Counted from the stretch's first letter, positions 37,122-45,625 are shown. The stretch is 64,000 nucleotides of DNA from an uncultured Prochlorococcus sp. (GCA_902624785.1 CACNYU010000002.1:1-64000), one strand, 5' to 3'. The notes: generated by a model not told the origin, from the letters alone. Numbers and translations are program-made.

Positions 37122-38987
37122 TTAATTAGATAGCGAATTCCACTTATTCTCAAGGTCAACACCCGAGGCCTTATCACATGAGCCCCCTAATGAATCCACA
37201 ATTGTACATGTATTATGTACAGCAACAGATATAGTATTACCTTTAGGCATTAGTCCATCTACAAATATTTGATCTTTAGCAAGAGGTATTGAACTTTGTC
37301 TACTCAAATTATTAAGCAATTTAGAAGCAGGCTTTTGCTCAGGGAAAAGAGCTCTGACATTATCTTCTTTTAATTCATTTAAGACTGAACTTATAGTTTC
37401 AGGTCTTAAACTAGAGGAATCCCCCAAAGTATCTAATAAACTTATAGTTTCAAAACCATATGCTGCACCATAATAATCCATGGCTTTATGCTTGGAGACA
37501 ATAACTCTATTTGAGGCGGGAATAGTAGCCACTTGTTCAAATGCCCATTTATTTAAGCTAGTCAATATTGAATTAACTGAATCAATTCTCTCATTTACTA
37601 ATTTCCTATCTTTTCTATTGAAAACGGAAATATCTTTTTTAAGACTATTTCCAATCACAGAAGTCATTTTTATGATATTACTAGGATCATGCCATACATG
37701 AGGATCTAAAGAACCATGCCCATGATGATGGTGATGGTGCCCATCTCCCTCGTCAGGAATTTGAGCTATAGGCTCAATATCAATCCTAGAAATATCCTTC
37801 AAAAAATGTTCATCTGCTTCAAACTCAAAGGGCATATGCTCAGTAAAGAATGTATATTTACCACTCTTTTTAATCTCTAAATTAAATACTGTCGAATCTT
37901 TATCCTGATCAAAATTTAAAGAATATGCTGCCTTACTTGCGACAAGAATATCATTATTAAATTTATTAATGGAGTTATCAGATTCCAATAAATCTGATGC
38001 CATTTCCTCAGATTGTTCAATATCTCCCGATTGAATTATTACCATCTTCATAGCTGGATCAGCATATTCGCCATCAACTTTTGCGAAGGTCCATGTGTAA
38101 TTTCCCTTTTGAAGATCAAAAGTTCCTGCCCACTCAAAAGCTTCAGCTCCATGATCAGAATGTCCTGCATGATCATCATGATCATCATGACCTCCAACAT
38201 CTGGTTCTTGAACTATAGGCTCAATATCAACTCTTGCAAGATCCTTTAGAAAATGTTCATCTGCTTCAAATTCAAAAGGCATATGCTCAGTAAAAAATGC
38301 ATATTTACCATCTTTTTTAATCTCTAAATTAAAAACAGTTTTATCTTTATTTTGATCAAAGTTAAGAGTGTAAGCCTTATCACTTGGAACTAAAACACCA
38401 TTATTTTTTTTATTAATGGATTTACTATTACCAAGTAATTCAGAAGCATAATCTTCTGAAGCTTCTATATCACTAGATTCTAAAATAACCATTCTCATCG
38501 CAGGATCAGCATATTCTCCATCAACTTTTGCGAAGGTCCAGGTGTAATTTCCTGCTCTTAGATCGAAAACACCAGCCCATTCAAAAGCCCCTGAATCTCC
38601 TGAAGGATTTTCTACATCAATTGCACTTACACCAACAACAACTGTTTGTGATTTTTCTTCCCAATTTCTCATCGCTGGGGTCATCTCTTTCCCAAGAGTA
38701 AAAACTTTATCAGCGTTACTAAGTGATTGCGTCTGTCTAGGATTGATTTTTAAATCATGTACATCTTCTTTTCTACCGACTAAGCATTTAACTTGATCAG
38801 AAGGAAGAGCTATTGACTTCACAAGATCACAAGCTAGCGGTTCAACAGCAACATATTTTTTATCCTTTGCAAATGCATCTTGGCCAAATGCTGATAGAAA
38901 AACCGAACCTGCAACAATAGAATTTTTTATCAATGAATATTTTTTGAATGACTTCTTACGAAAAAAAGCTTTTTTAAAAATCGACAT
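37122..38987 (-). CDS. znuA: Zinc-binding periplasmic protein ZnuA with two inserted modules
   Basis: A 621-residue ABC solute-binding protein, about twice the usual ZnuA length. A signal peptide ends near residue 40 (FAKDKKYVAVEPLACD). The N-lobe holds the ligand His78, then two tandem modules (134-263 and 283-413) follow, with linkers GHDDHDDHAGHSDHG and GHHHHHHGHG, and the C-lobe holds His430/His433 (DPHVWHDP) and His500 (SKHKAMDYYG). The modules replace the usual His-rich loop. It is divergent from znuC across a Zur-box-like site. Confidence 0.93.
   Translation of the reverse strand: MSIFKKAFFRKKSFKKYSLIKNSIVAGSVFLSAFGQDAFAKDKKYVAVEPLACDLVKSIALPSDQVKCLVGRKEDVHDLKINPRQTQSLSNADKVFTLGKEMTPAMRNWEEKSQTVVVGVSAIDVENPSGDSGAFEWAGVFDLRAGNYTWTFAKVDGEYADPAMRMVILESSDIEASEDYASELLGNSKSINKKNNGVLVPSDKAYTLNFDQNKDKTVFNLEIKKDGKYAFFTEHMPFEFEADEHFLKDLARVDIEPIVQEPDVGGHDDHDDHAGHSDHGAEAFEWAGTFDLQKGNYTWTFAKVDGEYADPAMKMVIIQSGDIEQSEEMASDLLESDNSINKFNNDILVASKAAYSLNFDQDKDSTVFNLEIKKSGKYTFFTEHMPFEFEADEHFLKDISRIDIEPIAQIPDEGDGHHHHHHGHGSLDPHVWHDPSNIIKMTSVIGNSLKKDISVFNRKDRKLVNERIDSVNSILTSLNKWAFEQVATIPASNRVIVSKHKAMDYYGAAYGFETISLLDTLGDSSSLRPETISSVLNELKEDNVRALFPEQKPASKLLNNLSRQSSIPLAKDQIFVDGLMPKGNTISVAVHNTCTIVDSLGGSCDKASGVDLENKWNSLSN
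37749..38141 (-). repeat. ZnuA internal repeat copy 2
   Basis: Encodes residues 283-413: FEWAGTFDLQKGNYTWTFAK, DGEYADPAMKMVI and FFTEHMPFEFEADEHFLKD. It differs from copy 1 mainly in the middle (about 20 residues), implying a duplication within this lineage or gene conversion. The same module in a diverged form occurs in the COG0523 protein at 36055-36381. Confidence 0.85.
38199..38588 (-). repeat. ZnuA internal repeat copy 1
   Basis: Encodes residues 134-263: FEWAGVFDLRAGNYTWTFAK, DGEYADPAMRMVI, FFTEHMPFEFEADEHFLKD. Copy 2 lies about 447 bases away with nearly identical strings. The shared His/Glu/Asp-rich end suggests metal binding. Confidence 0.85.
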
Positions 38988-39010
38988 AGAAATGTTTTAA
39001 TATCTTAAAA

Positions 39011-39025
39011 TGATAATCATTTTCA
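39011..39025. promoter_or_regulatory. Zur box between znuA and znuC
   Basis: TGATAATCATTTTCA is a near-palindrome of the type recognised by cyanobacterial Zur/Fur. It lies 24-38 bases upstream of the znuA start and about 100 bases upstream of znuC, so it could repress both divergent genes when zinc is sufficient. Confidence 0.6.
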
Positions 39026-39124
39026 TTTAAATTAACAAGCCTTAATGCAAAATGTTTTGAAAATCAAATTTATCTTTCCTATATTGTTATCTTTAATATT
39101 GGAGTATTAAATGAATAATGATCT

Positions 39125-39895
39125 ATGCAAACACTTAATGCAAAAAATCTTACATATTCATATTCAAAAAAAACACAGCCTGCTATCAGTAAAGTCTCTT
39201 TAGAAATAAAACCAGGAACACTCACTGCTTTAGTAGGTCCTAACGGAGCTGGCAAATCTACATTATTAAGATTAATGCAAGGTCAAGGTTCACCCGATAA
39301 AGGTGAAATAACTATAGATGGCGAAAAATTATTAAAGGTAAGAAATAAAGTAGCACTAATGCCTCAAAGAAGTTCAATGAATTGGAAATTCCCAATAACG
39401 GTAGAAAGATTAGTTGCTCTTGGACAAATAAAGAAATCAAGATTCAGAAAAGATTCGCCCTTTCAAATAAAAGAATTGATATCAAATCCAAAGACTTGGA
39501 TAAATAAATGTTGCGAGATTGAGGCGGCAATGCAGAGAGTAGGTATATCAAATCTTGCGAAAAGAAGACTTGATTCATTATCCGGTGGTCAACAACAAAG
39601 AGCACTTTTAGCAAAAACATTGATGTCACCCTCAAAATTTTTTCTTCTTGATGAACCATGCTCAGCACTAGATCCTCCAGCTAGAGATGAATTTCTAAAA
39701 ATTATCCGTCAAATTGCTGATGCGGGTATGGCTGTTTTTATAAGCAGTCATGATTGGGGTTCATCTTTAAATGCTTATGACAAAGTAGTAGTTCTTGATA
39801 AAACTGTTATAGCTATAGGAAATCCTAAAGAGGTTCAAAATAAACTTGATGATATCTGTTGTTTAAAAGAAAAAAATTTATGTGATTGTGATTAA
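39125..39895 (+). CDS. znuC: Zinc ABC transporter ATP-binding protein
   Basis: This 256-residue ATPase shows Walker A GPNGAGKST (38-46), signature LSGGQQQR, Walker [14 protein letters not shown], and H-loop SSHDW. The C-terminal end is Cys-rich (DICCLKEKNLCDC), possibly metal-binding. It starts at ATG and is convergent with zur, 14 bases between stops. Confidence 0.93.
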   Translation: MQTLNAKNLTYSYSKKTQPAISKVSLEIKPGTLTALVGPNGAGKSTLLRLMQGQGSPDKGEITIDGEKLLKVRNKVALMPQRSSMNWKFPITVERLVALGQIKKSRFRKDSPFQIKELISNPKTWINKCCEIEAAMQRVGISNLAKRRLDSLSGGQQQRALLAKTLMSPSKFFLLDEPCSALDPPARDEFLKIIRQIADAGMAVFISSHDWGSSLNAYDKVVVLDKTVIAIGNPKEVQNKLDDICCLKEKNLCDCD

Positions 39896-39909
39896 AGTCT
39901 TTTATAAAA

Positions 39910-40341
39910 TTATGCTTTTTTTTGAAAGCACTCTTGGCAAATACCGAAGAACTCGAGAGTATGAAATAAAAATTGAAACTTCTTTGAACTTTCCTTCGGT
40001 GCATGAATATCTTTCACAGGGCAACCTTCAATTTTTGAAGTTTCTCCACATTGAACACATGTCAAATGGTGTATATCTCTATCTACAGGAGTATATAAAA
40101 CTTCGCCAGTTGGGAGATGTCTCGACCTTATTAAACCATGTTTAATCAAAATTTGAAGATTTCTATAAACGGTTGTCAAACCCATAGATTTATTTGCATT
40201 AACAAGTTGCCTATGAAGTTCTTGACCGCTCATTTCATCATCACATCTTTGAAGTTCATCAAGAAGATGTTTTTGCCTTTTAGTGATTTCAAATTCAATT
40301 CCAAGCATGGAGTTATTTTTCAAACCTTTATTCAAGATCAT
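39910..40341 (-). CDS. zur: Fur-family regulator, probable Zur
   Basis: This 143-residue Fur-family repressor has the winged helix MGLTTVYRNLQILIKHGLIR, then HHLTCVQCGETSKIEGC and a second Cys pair C135/C138 (GICQECF), i.e. the structural zinc site of Fur proteins. Its place between znuC and znuB argues for Zur rather than Fur or PerR, but this is inferred from context. It is divergent from znuB with 17 bases between. Confidence 0.88.
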   Translation of the reverse strand: MILNKGLKNNSMLGIEFEITKRQKHLLDELQRCDDEMSGQELHRQLVNANKSMGLTTVYRNLQILIKHGLIRSRHLPTGEVLYTPVDRDIHHLTCVQCGETSKIEGCPVKDIHAPKESSKKFQFLFHTLEFFGICQECFQKKA

Positions 40342-40358
40342 ACCGAATCATTCCATTA

Positions 40359-41150
40359 ATGTCTTTTTTTTATTCAAATTGGTGGCTATTACCTTTAATA
40401 ATTACTATTTTTACTGGTGTTTTATGCCCCGCGATGGGAACAGTATTGATCACTCACAAAAGATTACTCCAAGTTAATCTTATTTCTCATTGCGTTTTAC
40501 CGGGATTAGCTTTAGCACTGGCTTTAGGTGTTCATCCATCTATTGGTGGTGTAATAAGTGGTCTTACTGGAGCAATTGTCGCTGAAAGTTTAACTAACAA
40601 AAAAAGTGAAAACTATGAAGCTGTTATGAATACTATCCTTGCAGGTATGCTAGGTCTTGGTGTCTTAATTATCCCAATATTAGGTATAAGAATTGACTTA
40701 GAGGCGGTTTTATTTGGAGATTTATTGACAGCAAATTATGGAGATTTAATAAGAACTTTAATTGCATTTTTAATGTTTACATGTCTTATCACATTTGGAT
40801 ATGAAAAAATTATTTATGTTGGTTTAGATCAAGAGGGGGCTTCTGCAAGCGGAATAAATGTTTCACTATTAAATTTATTACTTAGTTTTACTACTGCCTT
40901 AGTAATAGTAAGTTCAATGTCAGCTGTTGGAGTAATACTCGTAATAGCTTTACTTTCTACTCCAACACTTTTAGGTGTAAGAAAAGCTCCTAGTCTAAGG
41001 ATTGCGATGATTAGAGCATCAAGTTATGGTTTTTTAATTTCGATCATCGGTTTTACTATTTCTATGATTTTTAATTTGTCACCAGGTCCTGCAATAAGCG
41101 TTATTTGTGTAGTTTCACTTATTTTCATTAAAGGAGAAAATGATAATTAA
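40359..41150 (+). CDS. znuB: Zinc ABC transporter permease
   Basis: This 263-residue ABC-3 family permease has about eight membrane helices and the family motif GTVLITHKRLLQVNLISHCV with PGLALALALG. It is separated from znuC by the opposite-strand zur gene, so it needs its own promoter or read-through across zur. With ZnuA and ZnuC it forms the zinc importer. Confidence 0.92.
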   Translation: MSFFYSNWWLLPLIITIFTGVLCPAMGTVLITHKRLLQVNLISHCVLPGLALALALGVHPSIGGVISGLTGAIVAESLTNKKSENYEAVMNTILAGMLGLGVLIIPILGIRIDLEAVLFGDLLTANYGDLIRTLIAFLMFTCLITFGYEKIIYVGLDQEGASASGINVSLLNLLLSFTTALVIVSSMSAVGVILVIALLSTPTLLGVRKAPSLRIAMIRASSYGFLISIIGFTISMIFNLSPGPAISVICVVSLIFIKGENDN

Positions 41151-41168
41151 TTTAAAATTTCAATAAAA

Positions 41169-41297
41169 TTATTTTACTTGTACAGACTCTACTAAAAAAT
41201 CAGATGCTGATCTCAACCAATCCGCGACAGTAAGTCTTAAATCCGGTTGCGAATATACCAAAGCTAAAATAATTCCTACAAGAATAATTTTGACCAT
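41169..41297 (-). CDS. Small exported or membrane protein, 42 residues
   Basis: The frame from ATG 41295-41297 reads MVKIILVGIILALVYSQPDL and continues RLTVADWLRSASDFLV. A single N-terminal hydrophobic segment is followed by an amphipathic helix. It is convergent with znuB (18 bases). No family is recognised. Confidence 0.5.
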   Translation of the reverse strand: MVKIILVGIILALVYSQPDLRLTVADWLRSASDFLVESVQVK

Positions 41298-41403
41298 AAA
41301 GATAAAGTCTTATTTATTTGAATTAAAGCATAAATATATGTTTTTAAAAGAAAATTTTACATGGGTTTTAAATAATTTTGTAATTAAAAACTTATAAAAG
41401 AAA

Positions 41404-41670
41404 TTAAATGAATTTCTTATTATTAAAAAAGTAAGATGTTAGGAAATAACTAGTAGTTAACCAAGATAGGGAAAAAAATATGGCTATAAAAAAATAATAA
41501 TTTGAATATAAAGTCCATAGGTAGTTAAGCTCCTTATAAATCAGAACAAATTTAACAAACCTAAAGATTAAATCAAAAATAGTAAATAATAAAGTTATGG
41601 AGCAAATACTGAAACTTACTAAGATAAATCTACCAAGTATTGAGCTTTGAAAATTAACTTTTCTTTCCAT
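41404..41670 (-). CDS. Small two-helix membrane protein
   Basis: This 88-residue protein has two hydrophobic segments (about 14-40 and 53-82), rich in Phe and Tyr, and a short basic tail. No motif or family is recognised. Confidence 0.5.
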   Translation of the reverse strand: MERKVNFQSSILGRFILVSFSICSITLLFTIFDLIFRFVKFVLIYKELNYLWTLYSNYYFFIAIFFSLSWLTTSYFLTSYFFNNKKFI

Positions 41671-41702
41671 ATAAATAATATAGCTGAGGTGTCAATAAAT
41701 AT

Positions 41703-42047
41703 TTAACTAAGTTTCTCTAATTCATACAATAAATTTCCTACCCTTTTTTTATTAACACCCAAATCCGATTGACCAATCCTAGATGCAGATCGTATCTGAA
41801 TTGTACCCTCCGAATTTTTTATATTTTTGTTCTTTGGGATTAGTAAGATTTCTAGATCGTCTGGGAACCTAAAAATTAAACTTCTACATACTCCTTTCCA
41901 ATAATTATTTTCTTTTTTTAAAACATCTGTTCTTGGTAAACAGCTTGCAATTTTAATAAGCTTAATAAATTCTTCAGAGGCATTACTAGACATCCTTTCA
42001 GTAAAATAACTGTTGAATGGATTATAAATAGGTCTTAAAGATTCCAA
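41703..42047 (-). CDS. DUF1499 family protein
   Basis: This 114-residue protein starts at TTG (a stop three codons upstream leaves little choice). It carries LRPIYNPFNS, YWKGVCRSLIFRFPDDLEIL and the family hallmark RSASRIGQSDLGVN. DUF1499 proteins are widespread in cyanobacteria and plastids with unknown function. The visible protein lacks the CPNSPNC-like N-terminus of longer members, which may be a normal short form. Confidence 0.75.
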   Translation of the reverse strand: MESLRPIYNPFNSYFTERMSSNASEEFIKLIKIASCLPRTDVLKKENNYWKGVCRSLIFRFPDDLEILLIPKNKNIKNSEGTIQIRSASRIGQSDLGVNKKRVGNLLYELEKLS

Positions 42048-42336
42048 TATGATTTATTAATTAGATAAAAATCTAGGGAATTTATTGTATTAATGTGAGT
42101 ACAAATATATCTTATGTTTAGATACTAAATTTAGTAATTCTAATTATTTATTTTAAAAATATTTTGTCTATATTTTAAATTTTTGTGCTTTTATAATAGA
42201 AAAACTTTAAATAAGAAAAATAATTGACTTAATAAATATTATTTATCAGTTCACTAATCACTTTCTTCTTTTTCATTTTACCTTCAATAAATGAAACTAT
42301 AATATTAAGAAATCATTTTAAAAGAATTAGTTGAAT

Positions 42337-42717
42337 TCATTTTTTTCTCCATAGACTTCTTCCTCTTATAATATCTTCTATATTAGGCCAAGCAGCAATT
42401 AATTCTTTTAAAGCTTTTCGATTTGGAGTATAAAAAACGCAAGAAAACGCACTTATTACATAAAAAACAAACCATGTTTTATTTTCGGAGTAAACAGAAA
42501 TAAAGGAAAAAATAAAACTTCCAATGAATAGAAAAAATAATAATCTGTTAATGACTTCTAAAGGAGTTTTCTTTATTCTCGATAATTTATTTTTTCTTTC
42601 AATTTCTTCATAATTTTTGGATGATTCAATTTCAAGAAAATTTTGTATTTCCTCTTGTAGAACGTCTTTATATTCAACTTTATCTAATGATTCTGAATTA
42701 CTATTGTTTACTTCCAT
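42337..42717 (-). CDS. Membrane protein, 126 residues
   Basis: A charged N-terminal half (about 45 residues) is followed by two hydrophobic segments (about 52-72 and 81-95) and a tail LKELIAAWPNIEDIIRGRSL. No family is assigned. The spacer after it (42048-42336) shows no gene. Confidence 0.55.
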   Translation of the reverse strand: MEVNNSNSESLDKVEYKDVLQEEIQNFLEIESSKNYEEIERKNKLSRIKKTPLEVINRLLFFLFIGSFIFSFISVYSENKTWFVFYVISAFSCVFYTPNRKALKELIAAWPNIEDIIRGRSLWRKK

Positions 42718-42878
42718 TTAAAGCTTGATATATAGACTCAATAATAATTGTTTTAGAAATAAAAGAAAAATTTTTTATAAAAATGACTTTTAATTTTGCC
42801 TATGATCAAAAATTTGAATTATTTTTTACATCAAATTATTTAAAATTATTGCTATAAATGTATTTTTAAGAATTTATT

Positions 42879-43238
42879 ATGTGGATTAATTTAAGGCTAG
42901 CTCTTTATGGATTTACATGTTTTGCAGGTTTAGCATGGCCATTTTATTTTATCGTAAAATTTGCGAATCAAGTAAAAGACGGCATTGTGAGTGGTTCACC
43001 CTTAGAAATTGGTCAAGCCTTTTTTAATGGGGCATGGTCAACTCCTACTTCAGGATTTGTCTCTGCAGACACTGCCGTACTCCTAATAGCCATATTTATA
43101 TTTTATTTTGTAGAAGGTAAAAGATTAAAAATGAAATTGTGGGGTTTATATTATCCAATTACTTTTTTGATTTCTTTAGCTTTCTCTTTTGGTGCATTTA
43201 TGTTTATGAGAGAGAAAGCATTAAACTCAGAAAGTTAG
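42879..43238 (+). CDS. DUF2834-like membrane protein
   Basis: This 119-residue protein has three membrane segments (N-terminal, about 68-86 and 92-112), with a loop SGFVSADTAVLLIAI that resembles the DUF2834 pattern. The family call is tentative and the function unknown. It is likely real because codon use and hydrophobicity are coherent. Confidence 0.6.
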   Translation: MWINLRLALYGFTCFAGLAWPFYFIVKFANQVKDGIVSGSPLEIGQAFFNGAWSTPTSGFVSADTAVLLIAIFIFYFVEGKRLKMKLWGLYYPITFLISLAFSFGAFMFMREKALNSES

Positions 43239-43287
43239 AATTCATATGTTGAAATTTATCTAAATCAAAATTCATTAAAACTATTAG

Positions 43288-43494
43288 TTATTCTTTAGGC
43301 AGAATTTGCCATCCACTTTTCCAGTTTGTTTTAAGATCTTTCCAGCTTATTTTTATAAGAAGTTCTTTGTCTCTTACAGCGAATAATTCAACCCATCTAT
43401 TATCTTTTTTACCACCAAAGGATTTAACTTGAAAATGCCTATTATTATTTTTGGTATATGGAGCTGTCCAGCATAAAGTTGGTGGCCATTTCAT
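43288..43494 (-). CDS. Trp-rich conserved protein (TIGR02450-like)
   Basis: This 68-residue protein contains SKWT-like start (MKWPPTLCWTAPY), NRHFQVKSFG, and ends with ISWKDLKTNWKSGWQILPKE. The spacing of the Trp residues and the final W-x2-GW-x-x-L are those of the small Trp-rich family TIGR02450. The function is unknown. Confidence 0.65.
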   Translation of the reverse strand: MKWPPTLCWTAPYTKNNNRHFQVKSFGGKKDNRWVELFAVRDKELLIKISWKDLKTNWKSGWQILPKE

Positions 43495-43566
43495 ATGAAA
43501 ATCTGAATTAAAAAAACTATGAGTTAGAAACTTTTAAAAAGTTTAGATATTAAAGTATATATAATT

Positions 43567-43806
43567 TTATGAATAAAATAATAAAATTTTTTTTTCATCC
43601 AAGATTATTAGTTGCTTCTCCTCCTTACTTAAATCTAAATCTAATTCAAAAGCTTCTTTAATAGGATCCAAAGAAGATAAATTTTTAATTTGTTTTTTTA
43701 ATAAAGCTGCAATACCGATGTCAGTAATGAACCATTCAAAATTTTTTGATTGACCTATTGGTTTCTGATTTAATGATTCTTTTACTAAAGAATGGAGAGG
43801 ATCCAT
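43567..43806 (-). CDS. Hypothetical protein, 79 residues
   Basis: This acidic, helical protein starts MDPLHSLVKESLNQKPIGQS and contains FEWFITDIGIAALLKKQIKN. No signal or membrane helix is evident. It is in the same direction as the Trp-rich gene. Confidence 0.5.
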   Translation of the reverse strand: MDPLHSLVKESLNQKPIGQSKNFEWFITDIGIAALLKKQIKNLSSLDPIKEAFELDLDLSKEEKQLIILDEKKILLFYS

Positions 43807-43953
43807 AATTTATAATTATTAGTTAACATTAACTTTTTTATATATAAATATATAAGAGCTAAATAAAATTAAATAGTTATGAGATATATAGAATTAAAGG
43901 ATTTAAAAAATATTTGATTTTAACAATAAATGGTTAATTTCAAATAATTTTAA

Positions 43954-44190
43954 TCAATTACCTCCATTACAAAAGTTTACTGCGTCAGAAATCGATGTAG
44001 ACTGTTCAACTTTTTCTTCAACACAATTAACAAAATTTTTAGATTCACTCTTTAAACTGCACAAACTCAATGCTATGAGGGCTAAGGAGATCGCAGAGAC
44101 CAAACTTGAGCCTAATTGTAATATCCCATAGGTAAACATAACTTTAGATTTACCACTACAAACTTTCTTTTCATTTTTAGTTTCGGTCAT
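43954..44190 (-). CDS. Membrane protein ending in CNGGN
   Basis: This 78-residue protein has a short cytoplasmic head, one membrane helix (about residues 22-46) and a tail with NCVEEK and the terminal AVNFCNGGN. The tail matches that of the larger protein at 13875-14309 (KCQKT, NYCNGGN). The two Cys may form a disulfide in the lumen or periplasm. The function is unknown. Confidence 0.6.
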   Translation of the reverse strand: MTETKNEKKVCSGKSKVMFTYGILQLGSSLVSAISLALIALSLCSLKSESKNFVNCVEEKVEQSTSISDAVNFCNGGN

Positions 44191-44666
44191 AACAAGTATT
44201 TTGTATTAAAAAAAATATATTAAAAAATCATCGTCATAGTGACAAAAGAATATAGAGAAAACCGGAACGCTTTTAATATTTAATTATGTAACTCAATGAT
44301 TGTTGTAAATTTTCTTCATAAAAAAAAGAATTTTTAATTTCCTTCATCAAGGCGTCTTATTATTGTTTAATTTTACATATTTATAAAAAGTGTTGATCCC
44401 ATTGTTATTGCAAGCTTTTTAAATAATTTTAATATTTAATTTTAACTTATAATATTTTATATAAAAAATTAAGTAATTAACGAAAAACCCTTTATTTTCA
44501 ATGATCCCCAAAAAAGTTATCCACTTTTTAGGAGTTTTTCAACAGTTTTTTCCACAGCAATGTACAAAACTTACTAAACAATGTTAATGCAGAAAATAAT
44601 TTTTCTTTTGTAAAATTTATCACTCAAATTAAAACTTTTAACTTTTATAATTTTTTTACTTCACAA
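44191..44666 (+). other. Gene-free region with DnaA-box-like cluster
   Basis: No gene is seen. At 44517-44556 are TTATCCACT, TTTTCAACA and TTTTCCACA in the same orientation, similar to the cluster at 26141-26161. These resemble DnaA boxes. The surrounding DNA is very AT-rich. A role as a DnaA reservoir or regulatory site is possible but unproven. Confidence 0.35.
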
Positions 44667-44843
44667 ATGAATATGAATCTCGAATCAAGAAAAAAATATC
44701 CTAATAAAAAATTTTTAAAATCTGCTAAATTTGAAGCCAAAGAACAATTTACACAATCAGCTCTTGAAAATCTAACAAAAGAAAATGATCTCTTAATAAA
44801 AAATTTAAAGAAAGCAGGAGAAATAAATGAGAATCTTGATTGA
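44667..44843 (+). CDS. Small hypothetical protein, 58 residues
   Basis: From ATG 44667 the frame reads MNMNLESRKKYPNKKFLKSA and continues with a helical, charged region (TKENDLLIKNLKKAGEIN). No family is recognised. It follows the DnaA-box-like cluster by about 110 bases. Confidence 0.45.
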   Translation: MNMNLESRKKYPNKKFLKSAKFEAKEQFTQSALENLTKENDLLIKNLKKAGEINENLD

Positions 44844-45056
44844 AGGTTATATTTTTAATTTAAAATTAAGTGAACATATTTAAATTAAATATACATTTAT
44901 ATAATTATTAAATTTTCATTAAAATAAAATTTTTTGTGATTCAATTCAAACATTTAAAATATTTTTTAGATAGATTCATAATATAAAAAAATAATAACTC
45001 TTAAAACTCCATATAAAGATTACACTCACAAACATCTTCTGTATTTTAATTTAATA

Positions 45057-45314
45057 ATGAAACAAAAAGTTTTAAAGAATAAATATGAAGAACTCATAAA
45101 AGTTGCAGAATTAGCAACTGGTAGGAAAGAAACTATTTCTTTGTTACATAAGGCAGAGAGTATTCGTTCCAAGATTACAAAAAAAATAAGATATAATTGC
45201 AATAAGTGTAATGGATATGGTTATAGAAGAACTTCAATAGATGGAGCTAAAACATGTTTAAATTGCTTCGGGAAAGGTTATATTCTTAATAATCTTACTA
45301 AAAAATCTGATTGA
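45057..45314 (+). CDS. DnaJ-type zinc-finger small protein
   Basis: This 85-residue protein has an N-terminal helical segment and two CxxC(x)GxG units: CNKCNGYGYR and CLNCFGKGY, the pattern of the DnaJ central zinc finger (half of it). Such small proteins assist folding or assembly in plastids and cyanobacteria. The exact role here is unknown. Confidence 0.68.
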   Translation: MKQKVLKNKYEELIKVAELATGRKETISLLHKAESIRSKITKKIRYNCNKCNGYGYRRTSIDGAKTCLNCFGKGYILNNLTKKSD

Positions 45315-45404
45315 GACATTTTATTAGATTTGTTGTAAAAAAAATCTAACTCTTTAATTTATTAAACTAAGTTTGTTATTTTCTATCTAATTAACAGAAT
45401 TTTC

Positions 45405-45480
45405 ATAAAAAAGCACCTAGTTAAATTGTTCCTAAGCGCTTTTTATAATCAGAAATTTATGTGTGAGGAGTTTTCTGATA
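45405..45480 (-). ncRNA. Candidate small RNA carrying the Yfr1 motif
   Basis: The minus strand contains ACTCCTCACAC (45471-45461), the signature of cyanobacterial Yfr1. It lies in a loop closed by TCAGAAA (45478-45472) and TTTCTGA (45455-45449). A 13-bp hairpin follows, AAAAAGCGCTTAG with CTAGGTGCTTTTT (45445-45408), ending in a T-run, a good terminator. A possible -10 (TATTTAT) lies just upstream. Classical Yfr1 is described between guaB and trxA, neither of which is here. Confidence 0.6.
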
Positions 45481-45595
45481 TAAATAATTTACACCCTAGA
45501 GAGAATTAAATTACACAGTATAAATTCCTATTTTTAAAAAATATTCATAATTAGTGAAGTGAATAATCATAGTTTAAAAAACTGAGAAATATAAA

Positions 45596-45625
45596 AAAAA
45601 AGAGGCAGTATTTGCCTCTTTTTAA
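45596..45625 (-). terminator. Rho-independent terminator
   Basis: GAGGCA and TGCCTC form the stem with a 5-base loop, flanked by A- and T-runs on both sides (AAAAAGAGGCA ... TGCCTCTTTTT). It can work in both directions. On the minus strand it would end a transcript of about 280 bases starting near the strong Shine-Dalgarno at 45885. Confidence 0.75.

Noticed and set aside
37749..38588. Possible CRISPR or DNA-level tandem repeat
   Set aside because: The repeat is within the znuA reading frame with a 447-base period and is a protein-domain duplication, not short spaced repeats.
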